The notes beneath the pieces were generated by a model. That model worked only from the letters and a program-made list of their open reading frames with translations. It was not told where the DNA came from and made no database searches. A stretch of DNA of 64,000 nucleotides from Leptospira ilyithenensis. Lineage in GTDB: Bacteria > Spirochaetota > Leptospiria > Leptospirales > Leptospiraceae. Positions 7,965-18,748 of the stretch are shown piece by piece (positions within the stretch are counted from its first letter, which is position 1; every line of letters starts with the position of its first letter). The stretch lies in the NCBI RefSeq assembly GCF_004771005.1, contig NZ_RQHV01000061.1, forward strand, positions 434,001 through 498,000, given 5' to 3'. The translations under genes were made by a program, and so were the position numbers.

Positions 7965-9269
7965 TTAAGGATGTAGTCTGTAAATCATTCTCGGAAAAGG
8001 AATGCATTCTCTTACATGGGGAAGTCCGCAAATCCATGCTAAAATGCGTTCTTGGCCCATTCCAAAGCCGGAATGGGGAACTGAGCCGAATTTACGAAGG
8101 TCCAAATACCAATCATAAGATTCAATCGGTAGGTTTTCTTCTTTGATCCGCTCTACAATTTTATCGTAACTTTCTTCTCTTTCCGATCCGCCTATGATTT
8201 CACCCACATCAGGTACTATTAAATCCGCACAAAGAACCGTTCTTAGGTCTTCCGGATTTTGTTTCATATAGAAAGCTTTGATGGCACGGGGATAATTTTT
8301 AATAAACAATGCGCTTTTGAAATGTTCAGTGAGAATCGCTTCTCTTTCCGCATTGATATCTTCTCCCCATTCTATAGTTTCCCCTTTGGATTGTAAGATG
8401 GAAATTGCTTCTGAATAGTTGATTTTGGGAAAGAAAGTTCGGACGGAGGCAAACAAGGAATCTACATCTCTCTCTAGGATTTGCAATTCAGGTAGGCATC
8501 TCTTTGCAACAGTTTCAACAAGGGTTCGGATGAAACGATCCTGGAAGGATATATTTTCTTCGTTGTTCAGAAATGCGGTTTCCGCTTCCAACATCCAAAA
8601 TTCGGTCAGATGTCTCCTGGTTTTGCTTTTTTCCGCTCGGAATGTAGGGCCGAAGCAGTATACTTTGGAATGGGAAAAAGCGGCGGTTTCCAAATAGAGT
8701 TGTCCTGTCTGGGCCAGATAAGCTTGTCCTAAGTCAAAATATTCTGTGGAAAATAAGGTCCCTGCTGATTCGCCTACGGAACCGGTTAGAATCGGAGTAT
8801 CGATCAAAGTGTATTCTTCGTTTCTGAAAAATTCACGGATGGCGAAGGAAAGCTCTGATCGGACTTTCAGGATCGCTATTTGTCGTTTGGAACGGAGCCA
8901 AAGATGCCGGTGGTTGTGCAAAAAATCCGGTCCGTGTTCTTTGGGGGTAATCGGATAGTTTCCGGAGGCTCCGATGATGTCAAAGGACTCAAGCACCAAT
9001 TCCTTTCCCCCGGGAGCTTTGGGATTTTCCGAATGATAGCCTAAAATCCGTAAGGAAGTCTCCTGCGGGATGGTTTTTAGGAATTTGAAGGTTTCTTCCC
9101 CCAATTTTTCCTTTTCTATGACAACTTGGATGATCTTTCCATTGGTTCTGAATTGAAGGAATTGCACATGGTTGTTTCCTCGGATTCCGTGAACCCAGCC
9201 AAGGACTTCTTGGAATGATGAGGAGATAGGCGGAGTATTTTCTGCGAGCGTTGTCGAAGTATGGGACAT
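7965..9269 (-). CDS. asnS: Asparaginyl-tRNA synthetase
   Basis: A 434-residue class II aminoacyl-tRNA synthetase that charges tRNA-Asn with asparagine in the cytoplasm. The N-terminal OB-fold anticodon-binding domain covers about 20-120. Motif 2 is in FRAEKSKTRRHLTEFWMLEAE (the FRAE-T-RHLTEF pattern). Motif 3 is GFGMGQERILAWICGL, followed by HVRECIPFPR, which is typical of AsnRS rather than AspRS or LysRS. The frame stays open upstream to 9455, but that extension would cross the divergent folD start and lacks domain likeness, so I start at the ATG at 9269. The SD signal is weak. AsnRS beside gatCA implies the amidotransferase is needed mainly for Gln-tRNA. Confidence 0.92.
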   Translation of the reverse strand: MSHTSTTLAENTPPISSSFQEVLGWVHGIRGNNHVQFLQFRTNGKIIQVVIEKEKLGEETFKFLKTIPQETSLRILGYHSENPKAPGGKELVLESFDIIGASGNYPITPKEHGPDFLHNHRHLWLRSKRQIAILKVRSELSFAIREFFRNEEYTLIDTPILTGSVGESAGTLFSTEYFDLGQAYLAQTGQLYLETAAFSHSKVYCFGPTFRAEKSKTRRHLTEFWMLEAETAFLNNEENISFQDRFIRTLVETVAKRCLPELQILERDVDSLFASVRTFFPKINYSEAISILQSKGETIEWGEDINAEREAILTEHFKSALFIKNYPRAIKAFYMKQNPEDLRTVLCADLIVPDVGEIIGGSEREESYDKIVERIKEENLPIESYDWYLDLRKFGSVPHSGFGMGQERILAWICGLPHVRECIPFPRMIYRLHP

Positions 9270-9324
9270 GGATGGTTTTTCTGTTTGCCAGTTCGATTTT
9301 CTTTGAAATTTTGAACTTAACTGA

Positions 9325-10182
9325 ATGAAATCTCCCACCCTACTCGACGGTAAAGCGATTTCCGCAAAGATTAAAGACGGAATCGCAAATGAACTTAAAA
9401 AACGAGGCCCAGGTAAAAACCCTCCGACTCTGGCCACCATTCTAGTCGGTGACAACCCGGCTTCCGAAACCTATGTAAGCATGAAGGTAAAGGCGTGCCA
9501 TGCAGTGGGAATTCTTTCCAAATCCGTTCGCCTTCCCGAAGCGACAACCACTGAAGAGTTGTTAGCTGAAATTAATAAATTGAATGACGATCCTTCCGTT
9601 CACGGTATCCTTTTACAACACCCGGTTTCCCATGGGATTGACGAGCGGGCTTGTTTTGATGCAATCTTGCCTGAAAAAGATGTAGATGGTGTGACTACCA
9701 ATTCATTCGGAAAACTTTCCATGAATAAGGCCGCTTATTTTCCATGCACTCCTTACGGAATGATTTTGCTTTTGCAGGAATACGGAATTGAAATTGCAGG
9801 CAAACACGCGGTAGTAGTAGGTCGATCACCTATCCTTGGTAAACCGATGGCGGTCATGTTGACCAATCTGGATGCAACAGTTACACTCTGTCATTCCAAA
9901 ACAAAAGATCTTCCCGCACTTGTGAAACAAGCGGACATAGTGGTCGGTGCCGTGGGAAAACCCGAATTCATCCAAGCGGATTGGATCAAAGAGGGAGCAG
10001 TATTGCTTGATGCCGGTTATAATGTGGGCAATGTGGGAGACATTCAAATTTCAGTCGCAAAGGATAAGTCTTCTTATTATACACCGGTTCCCGGCGGAGT
10101 CGGGCCGATGACGATAGCAGTGTTGCTGCTCCAGACTTTATATTCCTATCAGGGAAAATTTTCACCACCGTTAGCCGGATAA
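9325..10182 (+). CDS. folD: Bifunctional methylenetetrahydrofolate dehydrogenase/cyclohydrolase
   Basis: A 285-residue FolD that interconverts 5,10-methylene-THF, 5,10-methenyl-THF and 10-formyl-THF for purine and formyl-Met supply. Signatures seen: YVSMKVKACHAVGI with the catalytic Lys, HGILLQHPVSHGIDE, DVDGVTTNSFGKL, the Rossmann dinucleotide motif VVVGRSPILGKPMAVML, and the C-terminal PVPGGVGPMTIAVLL. The length is normal for the family. It is the first gene of a tight plus-strand run (2-base gap to the next gene) and is divergent from asnS with 55 bases between start codons, which must hold both promoters. Confidence 0.96.
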   Translation: MKSPTLLDGKAISAKIKDGIANELKKRGPGKNPPTLATILVGDNPASETYVSMKVKACHAVGILSKSVRLPEATTTEELLAEINKLNDDPSVHGILLQHPVSHGIDERACFDAILPEKDVDGVTTNSFGKLSMNKAAYFPCTPYGMILLLQEYGIEIAGKHAVVVGRSPILGKPMAVMLTNLDATVTLCHSKTKDLPALVKQADIVVGAVGKPEFIQADWIKEGAVLLDAGYNVGNVGDIQISVAKDKSSYYTPVPGGVGPMTIAVLLLQTLYSYQGKFSPPLAG

Positions 10183-10184
10183 AA

Positions 10185-11153
10185 ATGCCACAACCAATTA
10201 GTTTCGATGAATGTTTTCAAACTTTTCCCAAACTGGATCCTCCAAGTGATTTGGAATCTTTTTGGAAGGAAGGTTTCCAAGAATTAAAAAAAGTTCCGAT
10301 CAAAGCGACTTATAAAACCGTTTTGAAAGGTAGTTTTATCTGGGAATCGCTAAACGATGTTAGTTTCCAGGGAATTGGAAACTATACGATACACGGAAAA
10401 CTTGCCATCCCCAGAAAAAGAGGAGATCGGCCGGTTGTTGTTTTTTTTCATGATTATCTCGCGCCTGAAGAAGAAATTCAGAAAGGTTATTCGGATTTGG
10501 GAGTGGCGCAGCTTCATATCACATTGCGCGGGCATGGAGAAGAAATGATCCAAGCTCCGATTGATCCGAATACAGGAAACAAACTGCCAAACTGGTCCCC
10601 AAATTATTTTGCAACCGGCCTCGATTCGAAAGAAGATTTTTATATGAGAAAACTCTACTTGGACGTGATTCGAACCATCGAGTTCCTGCGTTTGAGCGAC
10701 GGAATCGATGGAGATCAGATCATCCTTCACGGAAAATCGCTCGGCTCCGCATTGTCTGTGTTTGGTGCTGCATTTACCGACAGAATCAAAGGTCTGATTT
10801 TAGAAACACCTTCTTTTTGTTATATTGACAAAGATCAACTTTCTTTGAAATCCAATGCTTGGGTCAGGGAAATGGCTCCTAGTTTGGAAAAGCGGGCAAC
10901 GAAAAAGATAGATTATAAAAAAGAACTGGCCTACTTCGATGCTGTTTATTTTGCCAAAAAGATAAAAATACCCGCCTTATTTACTTGTGGAATGGAAGAC
11001 AGTCTTTCTCATCCTAAGGCGATTTTTGCGTTATTCAATCATATGAATTGTGATAAGAGAATGCAGATTTATCCTACGGAAGGCAATGAAGCTGGAAAAG
11101 AAAAACAGCCGTTGGTAAATATCGAATTTGTAAAAGAAATCTTTCAGCTTTAG
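10185..11153 (+). CDS. Acetyl-xylan esterase/cephalosporin-C deacetylase-like alpha/beta hydrolase
   Basis: A 322-residue protein resembling the AXE1 family (deacetylation of short-chain esters). The N-terminal F-KLDPPSDLESFWKEGFQELKK and the strand IHGKLAIPRKRGDRPVVVFFHDY match the family start. The nucleophile elbow is HGKSLGSA, and the acidic residue is in CGMEDSLSHP. The position of the usual catalytic His (YP-x-x-GHE) reads YPTEGNEAG, with Asn301 in place of His, so esterase activity is doubtful. There is no signal peptide, so it is cytoplasmic. It lies 2 bases after folD and 5 bases before cysS, hence probably cotranscribed with housekeeping genes. The substrate is unknown. Confidence 0.75.
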   Translation: MPQPISFDECFQTFPKLDPPSDLESFWKEGFQELKKVPIKATYKTVLKGSFIWESLNDVSFQGIGNYTIHGKLAIPRKRGDRPVVVFFHDYLAPEEEIQKGYSDLGVAQLHITLRGHGEEMIQAPIDPNTGNKLPNWSPNYFATGLDSKEDFYMRKLYLDVIRTIEFLRLSDGIDGDQIILHGKSLGSALSVFGAAFTDRIKGLILETPSFCYIDKDQLSLKSNAWVREMAPSLEKRATKKIDYKKELAYFDAVYFAKKIKIPALFTCGMEDSLSHPKAIFALFNHMNCDKRMQIYPTEGNEAGKEKQPLVNIEFVKEIFQL

Positions 11154-11158
11154 AATCT

Positions 11159-12594
11159 ATGTCATTTCAGTTTTATAATTCCAAATCAGGGAAAAAAGAA
11201 CCGTTCCTTCCCAAGGATCCGAATCGGGTTAAAATCTATTCCTGCGGTCCTACCGTTTATAATTTTGCACATTTAGGAAACATCAGATCCTTTCTTTTTG
11301 TGGACATTCTCAGGCGGGCTCTTCTTTCGGAAGGGTATGTTTTGGATCAATCAATGAATATAACCGATATTGATGATAAGATCATTAATGCGTCGATTGA
11401 AAAGAAACTTTCCGTAGAAGAAATCACCGCTCCCTGGACAAAATCTTTTTTCGAAGATTTAGAATCTTTGAATATTCAGAAATTGGAACATTATCCGAAA
11501 GCAACCGAATCCATTGAAGATATGGTCGATTTGGTTCACCGTTTACAAAACAATGGACTTGTTTATGAAAAAGACGGAAGCCTTTACTATTCCATTCAGA
11601 AGTTTAAAGGATACGGTGAATTGTCCAAAATCGACGTAGCCGGGATGAAATCAGGTGTTCGAAACGATGCCGACGAATATGAAAAAGACGATGTTCGTGA
11701 TTTCGTACTTTGGAAAAATCAAAAATCAGACGGTGAAAAATCTTGGGATACCGATCTCGGAAAAGGCAGACCTGGCTGGCATTTGGAATGTTCCGCGATG
11801 ATTCGGAAAGTATACGGATCGGGAGTGGACATTCATACCGGCGGGATTGATTTACTGTTCCCCCATCATGAAAATGAACATGCACAATCGCAAGGTGCTT
11901 ACCCGGAAGAAGAGTTCGTAACAACCTGGCTTCATTGTGAACACTTATTAGTCGAAGGTGAAAAAATGTCCAAGAGTAAGGGAAATTTTTTTACATTACG
12001 CGATATTTTGGAAAAAGGATACGATAAAAAACAAATCCGTTATTTGTTAATCTCCTCTCATTACAGATCCAAACTTAATTTTTCTTTGGCAAAGCTGGAA
12101 GAAGCGAAACAAACTTTGGAGAGAATCCAAACCACTTTGTTTCGAGTTCTCGAAGTTTTGGATTATGTTTACGAGAAGCCAGCAGCCGTAAATATTCAAA
12201 CTTTAAAAACAAAGATTGAAAATCAGAAAATCGTTCAGGCATTGAATGAATTTGAAACCGGGTTTTGTGATGATCTCAATCTTCCCAAGTCTTTGGGTTC
12301 TATGTTCGAATTTATCAAAGAAATCAATCAATCCTATGATAAGAATCTTTGGACTGGCAATGATCATTTGGAACTGGTTTATTATTTTCTATTTGTGGAC
12401 TCCCTTTTGGGTGTGTTGAGTTTTGAAAAGGAAATGCAAGCACTTAGTTCGGAAGAGGAAAATGAAATCAATAGGCTCGTGGAAGAAAGAGGACTTGCGA
12501 AAAAAAATAAAAATTTTGCAAGAGCGGATGAAATTCGTAATATACTTAGTTCCCGCGGAATTCAGTTATTAGATACAAAAGAAGGAATCACTCA

Positions 12595-12613
<19 letters not shown>
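11159..12613 (+). CDS. cysS: Cysteinyl-tRNA synthetase
   Basis: A 484-residue class I synthetase that charges tRNA-Cys. It opens with YSCGPTVYNFAHLGNIRSFL, containing a zinc-binding Cys and the HIGH-type motif HLGN. Zinc ligands continue with HLECSAM and PHHENEHAQS. The KMSKS loop is GEKMSKSKGNFF, and the C-terminal helical anticodon domain includes RGLAKKNKNFARADEIR. The length fits bacterial CysRS. It follows the esterase-like gene by 5 bases and overlaps the next methyltransferase gene by 19 bases, so it lies in the middle of the folD operon. Confidence 0.97.
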
Positions 12614-13362
<749 letters not shown>

Positions 13363-13373
13363 GAGTTTCACAT

Positions 13374-14459
13374 ATGTATCTGAAACGTTTTATATTTCTT
13401 TTTTTTAGTTTATGTTTTTTGAATCAATGTATCTACGATTTTTATAAAAAGGAATTTGAAACGGATAAAGATTCGAATCGTTTCTTTTTGTTAGCTGCCC
13501 TGGGATTGATCTCCAATCCGAATCACAAACTTTTTCAATTCCTTCCCGCTACGTCCAGAAATTTAAAAAATGAACAATTCATAGATTCTTATTTTTCCGA
13601 AAAAAACAACGGACGACCTAAAATTATTTTCATTCACGGATGGAATCCGGCAGAAAGAGATTCGGATCCGGTTCCGGGTGATTCTAAAAAAATTGAAAAT
13701 ATCCAAAACACGTTTAGGAATGGGATCATTCATTATCAGGAAAATATAAGTTCCGCGAAAGATAAGTATGAATTGTTTCTATATACTTATCGTACTTCCA
13801 GCAGTGTTTTGTTTAACGGCCAGAATTTCGCTTCGGTTTTGAAAAGTGCATTCAAAAAGGACGATAAAATCATAGTGATCGCCCATTCTATGGGCGGGAT
13901 TGTTACCAGAAGTGCCATGTTGTCTTCCGATTATGAATCGGGGATGATCGACGGGGTGGTCACTTTGGCTTCTCCCCAGTACGGATCTCCTTTTGCTACG
14001 CCGAATTTTTCAGACGATCCGTTACTGAAAAATTTGGTTTCTTATCTCACCGAAACATTGGGAGGAAAGGATCTTCGTCATACGAACAAAGGGACAGGTC
14101 AAATAACGATTAACGGTTCGGAAAATGATACTTTGGATTATATCAATACCAACCTAACGGATAACTCCAGATTTATTTCTTATTACGGTGTACTAAACGG
14201 ATGCTCAGGAAATGAAGCTTTCTATTATGCAACCGGCTGCCAGATATTAAGTTCTACGAACCCGGGCTTTTCTGCAAATGACGGAATTGTTCCTGAAAAT
14301 AGTGCGATTTTGGGTGGACTAACCCGCAAACAGTTGAAGTTTACGGGTTACGATCATTCAATGATGGCATTTCAAACCAATGATGTGGACGACTTGAAAA
14401 GTTTGGCTTTGTTCCAAGCAGTCATCGTGAGCGTTGACGAGCTATTAGCTTTACCCTAA
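13374..14459 (+). CDS. Lipase-like alpha/beta hydrolase, predicted lipoprotein
   Basis: A 361-residue exported hydrolase. The N-terminus MYLKRFIFLFFSLCFLNQC is a lipoprotein signal with the modified Cys at residue 19. The oxyanion-type motif IIFIHGWNPAERD is followed by the nucleophile elbow VIAHSMGGIV, as in PGAP1- and lipase-type enzymes that cleave lipid or other esters. A C-terminal NDGIVPENSA and YDHSMM supply plausible acid and His residues. I place the start at ATG 13374, since GAGAG precedes it with suitable spacing and the signal peptide then has normal length; a TTG at 13359 overlapping the previous stop is the alternative. It is the last gene of the folD run and faces the symporter gene, stop to stop, across 19 bases. 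Confidence 0.82.
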   Translation: MYLKRFIFLFFSLCFLNQCIYDFYKKEFETDKDSNRFFLLAALGLISNPNHKLFQFLPATSRNLKNEQFIDSYFSEKNNGRPKIIFIHGWNPAERDSDPVPGDSKKIENIQNTFRNGIIHYQENISSAKDKYELFLYTYRTSSSVLFNGQNFASVLKSAFKKDDKIIVIAHSMGGIVTRSAMLSSDYESGMIDGVVTLASPQYGSPFATPNFSDDPLLKNLVSYLTETLGGKDLRHTNKGTGQITINGSENDTLDYINTNLTDNSRFISYYGVLNGCSGNEAFYYATGCQILSSTNPGFSANDGIVPENSAILGGLTRKQLKFTGYDHSMMAFQTNDVDDLKSLALFQAVIVSVDELLALP

Positions 14460-14478
14460 TCTAGCCAGCTAGTATATG

Positions 14479-16215
14479 TTAGTCTTTGATTGCTTTTCGG
14501 ATGGAGATTCCCATCAGCGGCAAACTGAATAGAAATATGATCAAAGAGGCCGCCAAATTCTCCCGGTTCCAAAATAAAGACTGAATGCTGTAAAGTCCGC
14601 TAAAGATCAGTAAAATTCCTGAAAATACCCCCAAAAGAGAATAAACCAAATGATTCGGATATTCTTTCAGCTGTATTTCGGTTGATAGTTTATTGGTAAG
14701 TCCTTTCCAGAATAGAATCGGTGGTTTTGTTTTATTATAAAATTCTAATAGAACCGTTGGAGAGGTTCCTGGAAGTATTCTCGTGCTTGCAAGTAGCACA
14801 ATTACACTGGAAACGGAAGTGCACAAAATGGAATAAGGAAAAGGAATTTTTAAGATAACCGAGTAAATTATATAAAAGAAAGGTGAGACAAAGAGCGCCA
14901 GAATTTCGGTAAAAGCCGAGATCCTCCAATAATACCATCTTGCTATGAGCACAAAACCGATTCCTGAAGACGCTTCCAGTAAAAATACCCAGGCACCTTT
15001 GATCGTATCCATTCCGAAAAGTGCAAGTAACAAAGATAAAATGCCAGTCAGGACTTGGATGAAATAAGATACTTTTAGGTAATAACTATCATCTTTTGAT
15101 TTTTGGAGAATCGGTTTCCAAAGATCGACTACCAAATATGAAGCACCCCAATTGAGATGGGTGGCAAGTGTGGATAAGTAGGCCGCAAGAAACGCACTTA
15201 ATAACAAACCTTTCATTCCAGGGAATGAAATTTCATTTAAGATCAGTAGAAAACCTTTTCCGCTTTCTTCGGGACTTAAAAAAGGGAAAAGAATCAGAGA
15301 TGCGATCGCTACCAAAATCCAAGGCCATGGTCTTAGAAAATAATGGGCGAATACAAACCATAAGGAACTTTTGAAAGCTGATTTTTCATCACTTGTGGAT
15401 AAAATCCTCTGCGCAATATATCCCCCTCCTCCCGGTTCTGCTCCAGGATACCAACTTGACCACCAAAGGACGGTTAGCATAATCAAAAAATGATCAAAAG
15501 GCAAACCGGAATCTGATGTAAAGGATGGAAAAAAATAGAATGTAGAGGTTGGTAATTTGTCTTTTAATCCCGACAAACCCCCGATAGAGGGAAGATCCAG
15601 GACTTGCCAGGCATAAATCAAACACCCTCCCCAGGCTAAAAAAAACTGAAATACATCTATATACGAAATTCCGCGAAGGCCAGCAATTGAAGTGTAAATA
15701 ATTCCAATAAACAAAAGTAATGCGAGTAGGAGTCCGCTGGAATACTCCGGAAAAAAAACCTGAAGTATCTTTAACATTGCCAAGTTGACCCAGCCCAAGA
15801 TCACTAAATTCAGAAATAGCCCGATAAATACTGATTTGAATCCTCTTAAATACAAAGCTTCTTTGCCTGAGTATCTAATTTGTATCAGCTCGAGGTCAGT
15901 TGTGGCGCCGGATCGTTTCCATAACTTGGAAAAAAAGAATACTGTAACAAATCCACCGATTGCCATATACCACCAAATCCAATTTCCCGAAATACCGTTG
16001 TTACGAACGATTTCAGTGACTGCAAGAGGAGTATCAGCGGCAAAGGTCGTGGCAACCATTGCAGTGCCCGCAACAAACCAGGACATTTTACCTTCAGCTT
16101 GAAAATAGTTTTTCAGATTGGGCTTACTTAGTTTTGCAGAATATACTAATATTCCTAAAATGATTAGGAAGGGAGAAACAAAAAGAATTGTGTCAAAAAA
16201 AGAAAATAGGATCAT
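14479..16215 (-). CDS. Sodium:solute symporter (SSS) family transporter
   Basis: A 578-residue polytopic inner-membrane protein with about 13-15 hydrophobic segments. Family features are the N-terminal SKPNLKNYFQAEGKMSWF, followed by GTAMVATTFAADTPL (the TM2 region), LRGISYIDVFQFFLAWG and LLSAFLAAYLSTLATHLNWG (the Na2-site helix with Ser/Thr). SSS proteins couple Na+ entry to uptake of sugars, amino acids or other solutes; the substrate is not readable. It is the last gene of the lptD-to-hisF run and overlaps hisF by 4 bases. Confidence 0.88.
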   Translation of the reverse strand: MILFSFFDTILFVSPFLIILGILVYSAKLSKPNLKNYFQAEGKMSWFVAGTAMVATTFAADTPLAVTEIVRNNGISGNWIWWYMAIGGFVTVFFFSKLWKRSGATTDLELIQIRYSGKEALYLRGFKSVFIGLFLNLVILGWVNLAMLKILQVFFPEYSSGLLLALLLFIGIIYTSIAGLRGISYIDVFQFFLAWGGCLIYAWQVLDLPSIGGLSGLKDKLPTSTFYFFPSFTSDSGLPFDHFLIMLTVLWWSSWYPGAEPGGGGYIAQRILSTSDEKSAFKSSLWFVFAHYFLRPWPWILVAIASLILFPFLSPEESGKGFLLILNEISFPGMKGLLLSAFLAAYLSTLATHLNWGASYLVVDLWKPILQKSKDDSYYLKVSYFIQVLTGILSLLLALFGMDTIKGAWVFLLEASSGIGFVLIARWYYWRISAFTEILALFVSPFFYIIYSVILKIPFPYSILCTSVSSVIVLLASTRILPGTSPTVLLEFYNKTKPPILFWKGLTNKLSTEIQLKEYPNHLVYSLLGVFSGILLIFSGLYSIQSLFWNRENLAASLIIFLFSLPLMGISIRKAIKD

Positions 16216-16979
16216 AGACGAACTTTAATGCCCATCTCTCTCATCGTTTGTTTGGTCTCTTTGATGGAATACTCTCCGAAATGAAAGATAGATGCGGCTA
16301 ATACCGCATCAGCGCCTCCCCGAAGAATCGCTTCGGACATATGTTCGGGATTCCCCGCTCCACCGGATGCGATTACGGGAATGCTCAGGTTGGAAGTGAA
16401 TTGTTTGAGTAGACTTATATCAAATCCGTCTTTGGTTCCGTCTTTGTCCATTGATGTTAAGAGTATTTCACCTGCTCCCAGTTCTGCGGCTTCCAAGCCC
16501 CATTCCAAAGCATCTCTTCCTGTTTCGGTCCGCCCACCGTTCAGATACACTTCAAAACGTTTTCTTTCCTGATTGTATTTTGAATCGATGGCACATACGA
16601 TACATTGGGAGCCGTATATCTGACTGGATTCGGTTAATAAGGCAGGTCTTTGGAATGCGGCTGTATTGATGGAAACTTTGTCAGCACCTTTGTTCAATAC
16701 AGATCGAACGTCGTCTAACGTGCGTATTCCCCCACCGACTGTAAAAGGAATGAAGATTTTACTCGCAACTTCTTCCACAAGATTCAGTAAAATATCCCTT
16801 TTATCGCTTGATGCTGTTATATCCAAAAAACAAAGTTCGTCGGCATGATTGGATTCGTAAGCAATGGCGCAGGAAACCGGATCACCAGCATCCACAAGGT
16901 TTACAAAATTGACCCCTTTTACGACTCTCCCTGCTTTGATATCTAAACAGGGAATTACACGTTTGGTTAGCTCGTCCAT
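16212..16979 (-). CDS. hisF: Imidazole glycerol phosphate synthase cyclase subunit
   Basis: A 255-residue TIM barrel that, with glutaminase HisH, makes imidazole glycerol phosphate and AICAR in histidine synthesis. The start is TKRVIPCLDIKAGRVVKGVNF with the catalytic Asp of CLDIKAG. AIDSKYN carries the second catalytic Asp, and phosphate-binding loops are VGGGIRTLDD and ASGGAGNPEHM. The length is normal. HisH and other his genes are not in the window, so hisF is separated from the pathway and instead sits one base after gatA and overlaps the symporter gene by 4 bases. Confidence 0.96.
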   Translation of the reverse strand: MDELTKRVIPCLDIKAGRVVKGVNFVNLVDAGDPVSCAIAYESNHADELCFLDITASSDKRDILLNLVEEVASKIFIPFTVGGGIRTLDDVRSVLNKGADKVSINTAAFQRPALLTESSQIYGSQCIVCAIDSKYNQERKRFEVYLNGGRTETGRDALEWGLEAAELGAGEILLTSMDKDGTKDGFDISLLKQFTSNLSIPVIASGGAGNPEHMSEAILRGGADAVLAASIFHFGEYSIKETKQTMREMGIKVRL

Positions 16980-16980
16980 C

Positions 16981-18453
16981 TTATTGAATTTTTGAAGGCA
17001 GAGTAATTGTCGTATCAGGCAATTGGGCTAAGGAACTTGCAAAGGAAAGGAGAGATTCTTCTTCAAAATGGGACGTAGTCAATTGCATTCCAATGGGAAG
17101 TCCGTTCTCATCTATACCTGCAGGACAACTGATCGCAGGAACTCCTGCCAAGTTAACACTCGTTGTAAGAACGTCGGCGAGATACATTTGAATCGGATCT
17201 TTTGTTTTTTCACCGATTTTAAAAGCGGTTGTAGGGGAAGTCGGCTGCAAGATTACATCCACTTCCTTAAAAAAAGAATCATATTGTTTTCGAATCATCA
17301 CTCTTGCTTTTTGGGCTTTTCCGTAATAAGCATCGTAATAACCGGAACTCAAGGAAAATGTACCTAACAGAATTCTTCGTTTTACTTCATCTCCGAACCC
17401 TTTGGATCTGGATTCTACATATAGATCTTCCAACTTGCCGCTGCTTCCTTCCACTCTCAGTCCATAACGGATTCCATCAAACCTGGATAAGTTGGAAGAA
17501 CATTCCGCAGTTGCAATCAGATAATAAATGGGAATCGAGTAGCTGAATACGGAAAAATCCAATTCTTTTAAAATTGCCCCTTCTTTTTCCAGGTTCTTTT
17601 TCATATCTTCGTATTTTTTGAGAACGCTTGGCGACCAATCGGATGCTTTGTTCGTAGGCATCACACCGACTTTCACGCCTTTCCATGATTTGGGTTTCAC
17701 ATTTGTGCTTGAAAAGGATTTCCCTGTAACGGTTGTTTGGTCTTTTTCGTCCCTTCCGTTCAATACCGAAAACAAATCCACAACACCTTGGATGTCATTG
17801 GAAAACGGACCGATTTGGTCCAAGCTTGATGCATATGCAACCAGACCATATCTTGAAATTCTTCCGTAGGTGGGTTTCAATCCCCAGATTCCGCATAGGG
17901 AAGCCGGTTGACGGATTGATCCTCCTGTGTCCGAACCCAATGCAATTGGAACCATTCCCGCTGAAACAGCTGCCGCCGAACCGCCGCTAGATCCTCCGGG
18001 AATTCTTGTGGTATCGAAAGGATTGGTGGTAGTTTGAAATGCGCTGTTTTCCGTAGAAGAACCCATGGCGAATTCATCCATATTGGTTCTGGGTAAAAAT
18101 ACGAAACCTTTGTCTTTTAATCTTGAAATTACGGTTGCATCATAAGGTGATCTGAAGTTTTCCAAAATTTTGGAACAACAGGAAGTGATTTCTCCCGATA
18201 CACAGATATTGTCTTTAGTTGCGACAGGGATTCCGTCGAATTCGGAAATTGTTTTTCCAGATCTTCTTCTCTCATCACTAATTTTTGCCTGGTTAGTTGC
18301 TTTTTCCCGATTTGTTTCAAGAAATGCTTTGATTTTTGGTTGCGACTCATCAATCCGATCGTAATAGGAGTTTACCAAATCGACGGAAGAAAAATCCCCT
18401 TTTCCTAGACCTTCTTTGATTTTTGAATAGGATAATTTGAATAATTCTTTCAT
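16981..18453 (-). CDS. gatA: Aspartyl/glutamyl-tRNA amidotransferase subunit A
   Basis: A 490-residue amidase-signature enzyme, the glutaminase subunit of GatCAB that converts Glu-tRNA-Gln (or Asp-tRNA-Asn) to the amide. The catalytic Lys is in [12 protein letters not shown], and the Gly/Ser-rich signature [15 protein letters not shown] followed by [16 protein letters not shown] supplies the cis-Ser and nucleophile Ser. The length fits. It overlaps gatC by 4 bases, and hisF begins one base after its stop. GatB is not in the window. An asnS gene 8 kb away makes the Gln-tRNA role more likely. Confidence 0.96.
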   Translation of the reverse strand: MKELFKLSYSKIKEGLGKGDFSSVDLVNSYYDRIDESQPKIKAFLETNREKATNQAKISDERRRSGKTISEFDGIPVATKDNICVSGEITSCCSKILENFRSPYDATVISRLKDKGFVFLPRTNMDEFAMGSSTENSAFQTTTNPFDTTRIPGGSSGGSAAAVSAGMVPIALGSDTGGSIRQPASLCGIWGLKPTYGRISRYGLVAYASSLDQIGPFSNDIQGVVDLFSVLNGRDEKDQTTVTGKSFSSTNVKPKSWKGVKVGVMPTNKASDWSPSVLKKYEDMKKNLEKEGAILKELDFSVFSYSIPIYYLIATAECSSNLSRFDGIRYGLRVEGSSGKLEDLYVESRSKGFGDEVKRRILLGTFSLSSGYYDAYYGKAQKARVMIRKQYDSFFKEVDVILQPTSPTTAFKIGEKTKDPIQMYLADVLTTSVNLAGVPAISCPAGIDENGLPIGMQLTTSHFEEESLLSFASSLAQLPDTTITLPSKIQ

Positions 18454-18734
18454 GTTTCGATTACCTGCGGAACAACAACATAACCGTTCTCATACGAAGG
18501 TGCGATTTTCGCCAGATCTTCGCGGCGTAAAGCATTTTCCGCTATGTCCTTTCTCAATACTTGCATTGTTTGACCGTAGATTTCATCGTCGCCGATGGAG
18601 GATGTATCCAGATTTTTTATCTCGTCCACGTATTTTACTATTCTGGAAAAGTCATCTAACATACCTTCGATCTCATTGTCATTGATACTGAGTTTTGAAA
18701 GTCCCGCAATTGTCCTTAACTGTTTTTCATCCAT
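18450..18734 (-). CDS. gatC: Aspartyl/glutamyl-tRNA amidotransferase subunit C
   Basis: A 94-residue helper subunit that stabilises GatA in GatCAB. The N-terminal [20 protein letters not shown] and following [17 protein letters not shown] match the GatC pattern of two helices before an extended tail; the tail [20 protein letters not shown] is typical. It overlaps gatA by 4 bases and starts 14 bases after the sugar-transferase gene, which places tRNA charging genes in the same transcript as envelope genes. Confidence 0.93.
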   Translation of the reverse strand: MDEKQLRTIAGLSKLSINDNEIEGMLDDFSRIVKYVDEIKNLDTSSIGDDEIYGQTMQVLRKDIAENALRREDLAKIAPSYENGYVVVPQVIET

Positions 18735-18748
18735 AAATCTTTTTCCTT

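Noticed and set aside
9270..9455. Longer asnS start at 9455
   Set aside because: The extension would run over the folD start on the other strand, and its residues do not resemble the AsnRS N-terminus; ATG 9269 begins just before the OB-fold domain.
14461..14472. CTAGCCAGCTAG palindrome between convergent genes
   Set aside because: The stem is only 5 bp with a 2-base loop and no T-run; too weak to call a terminator.
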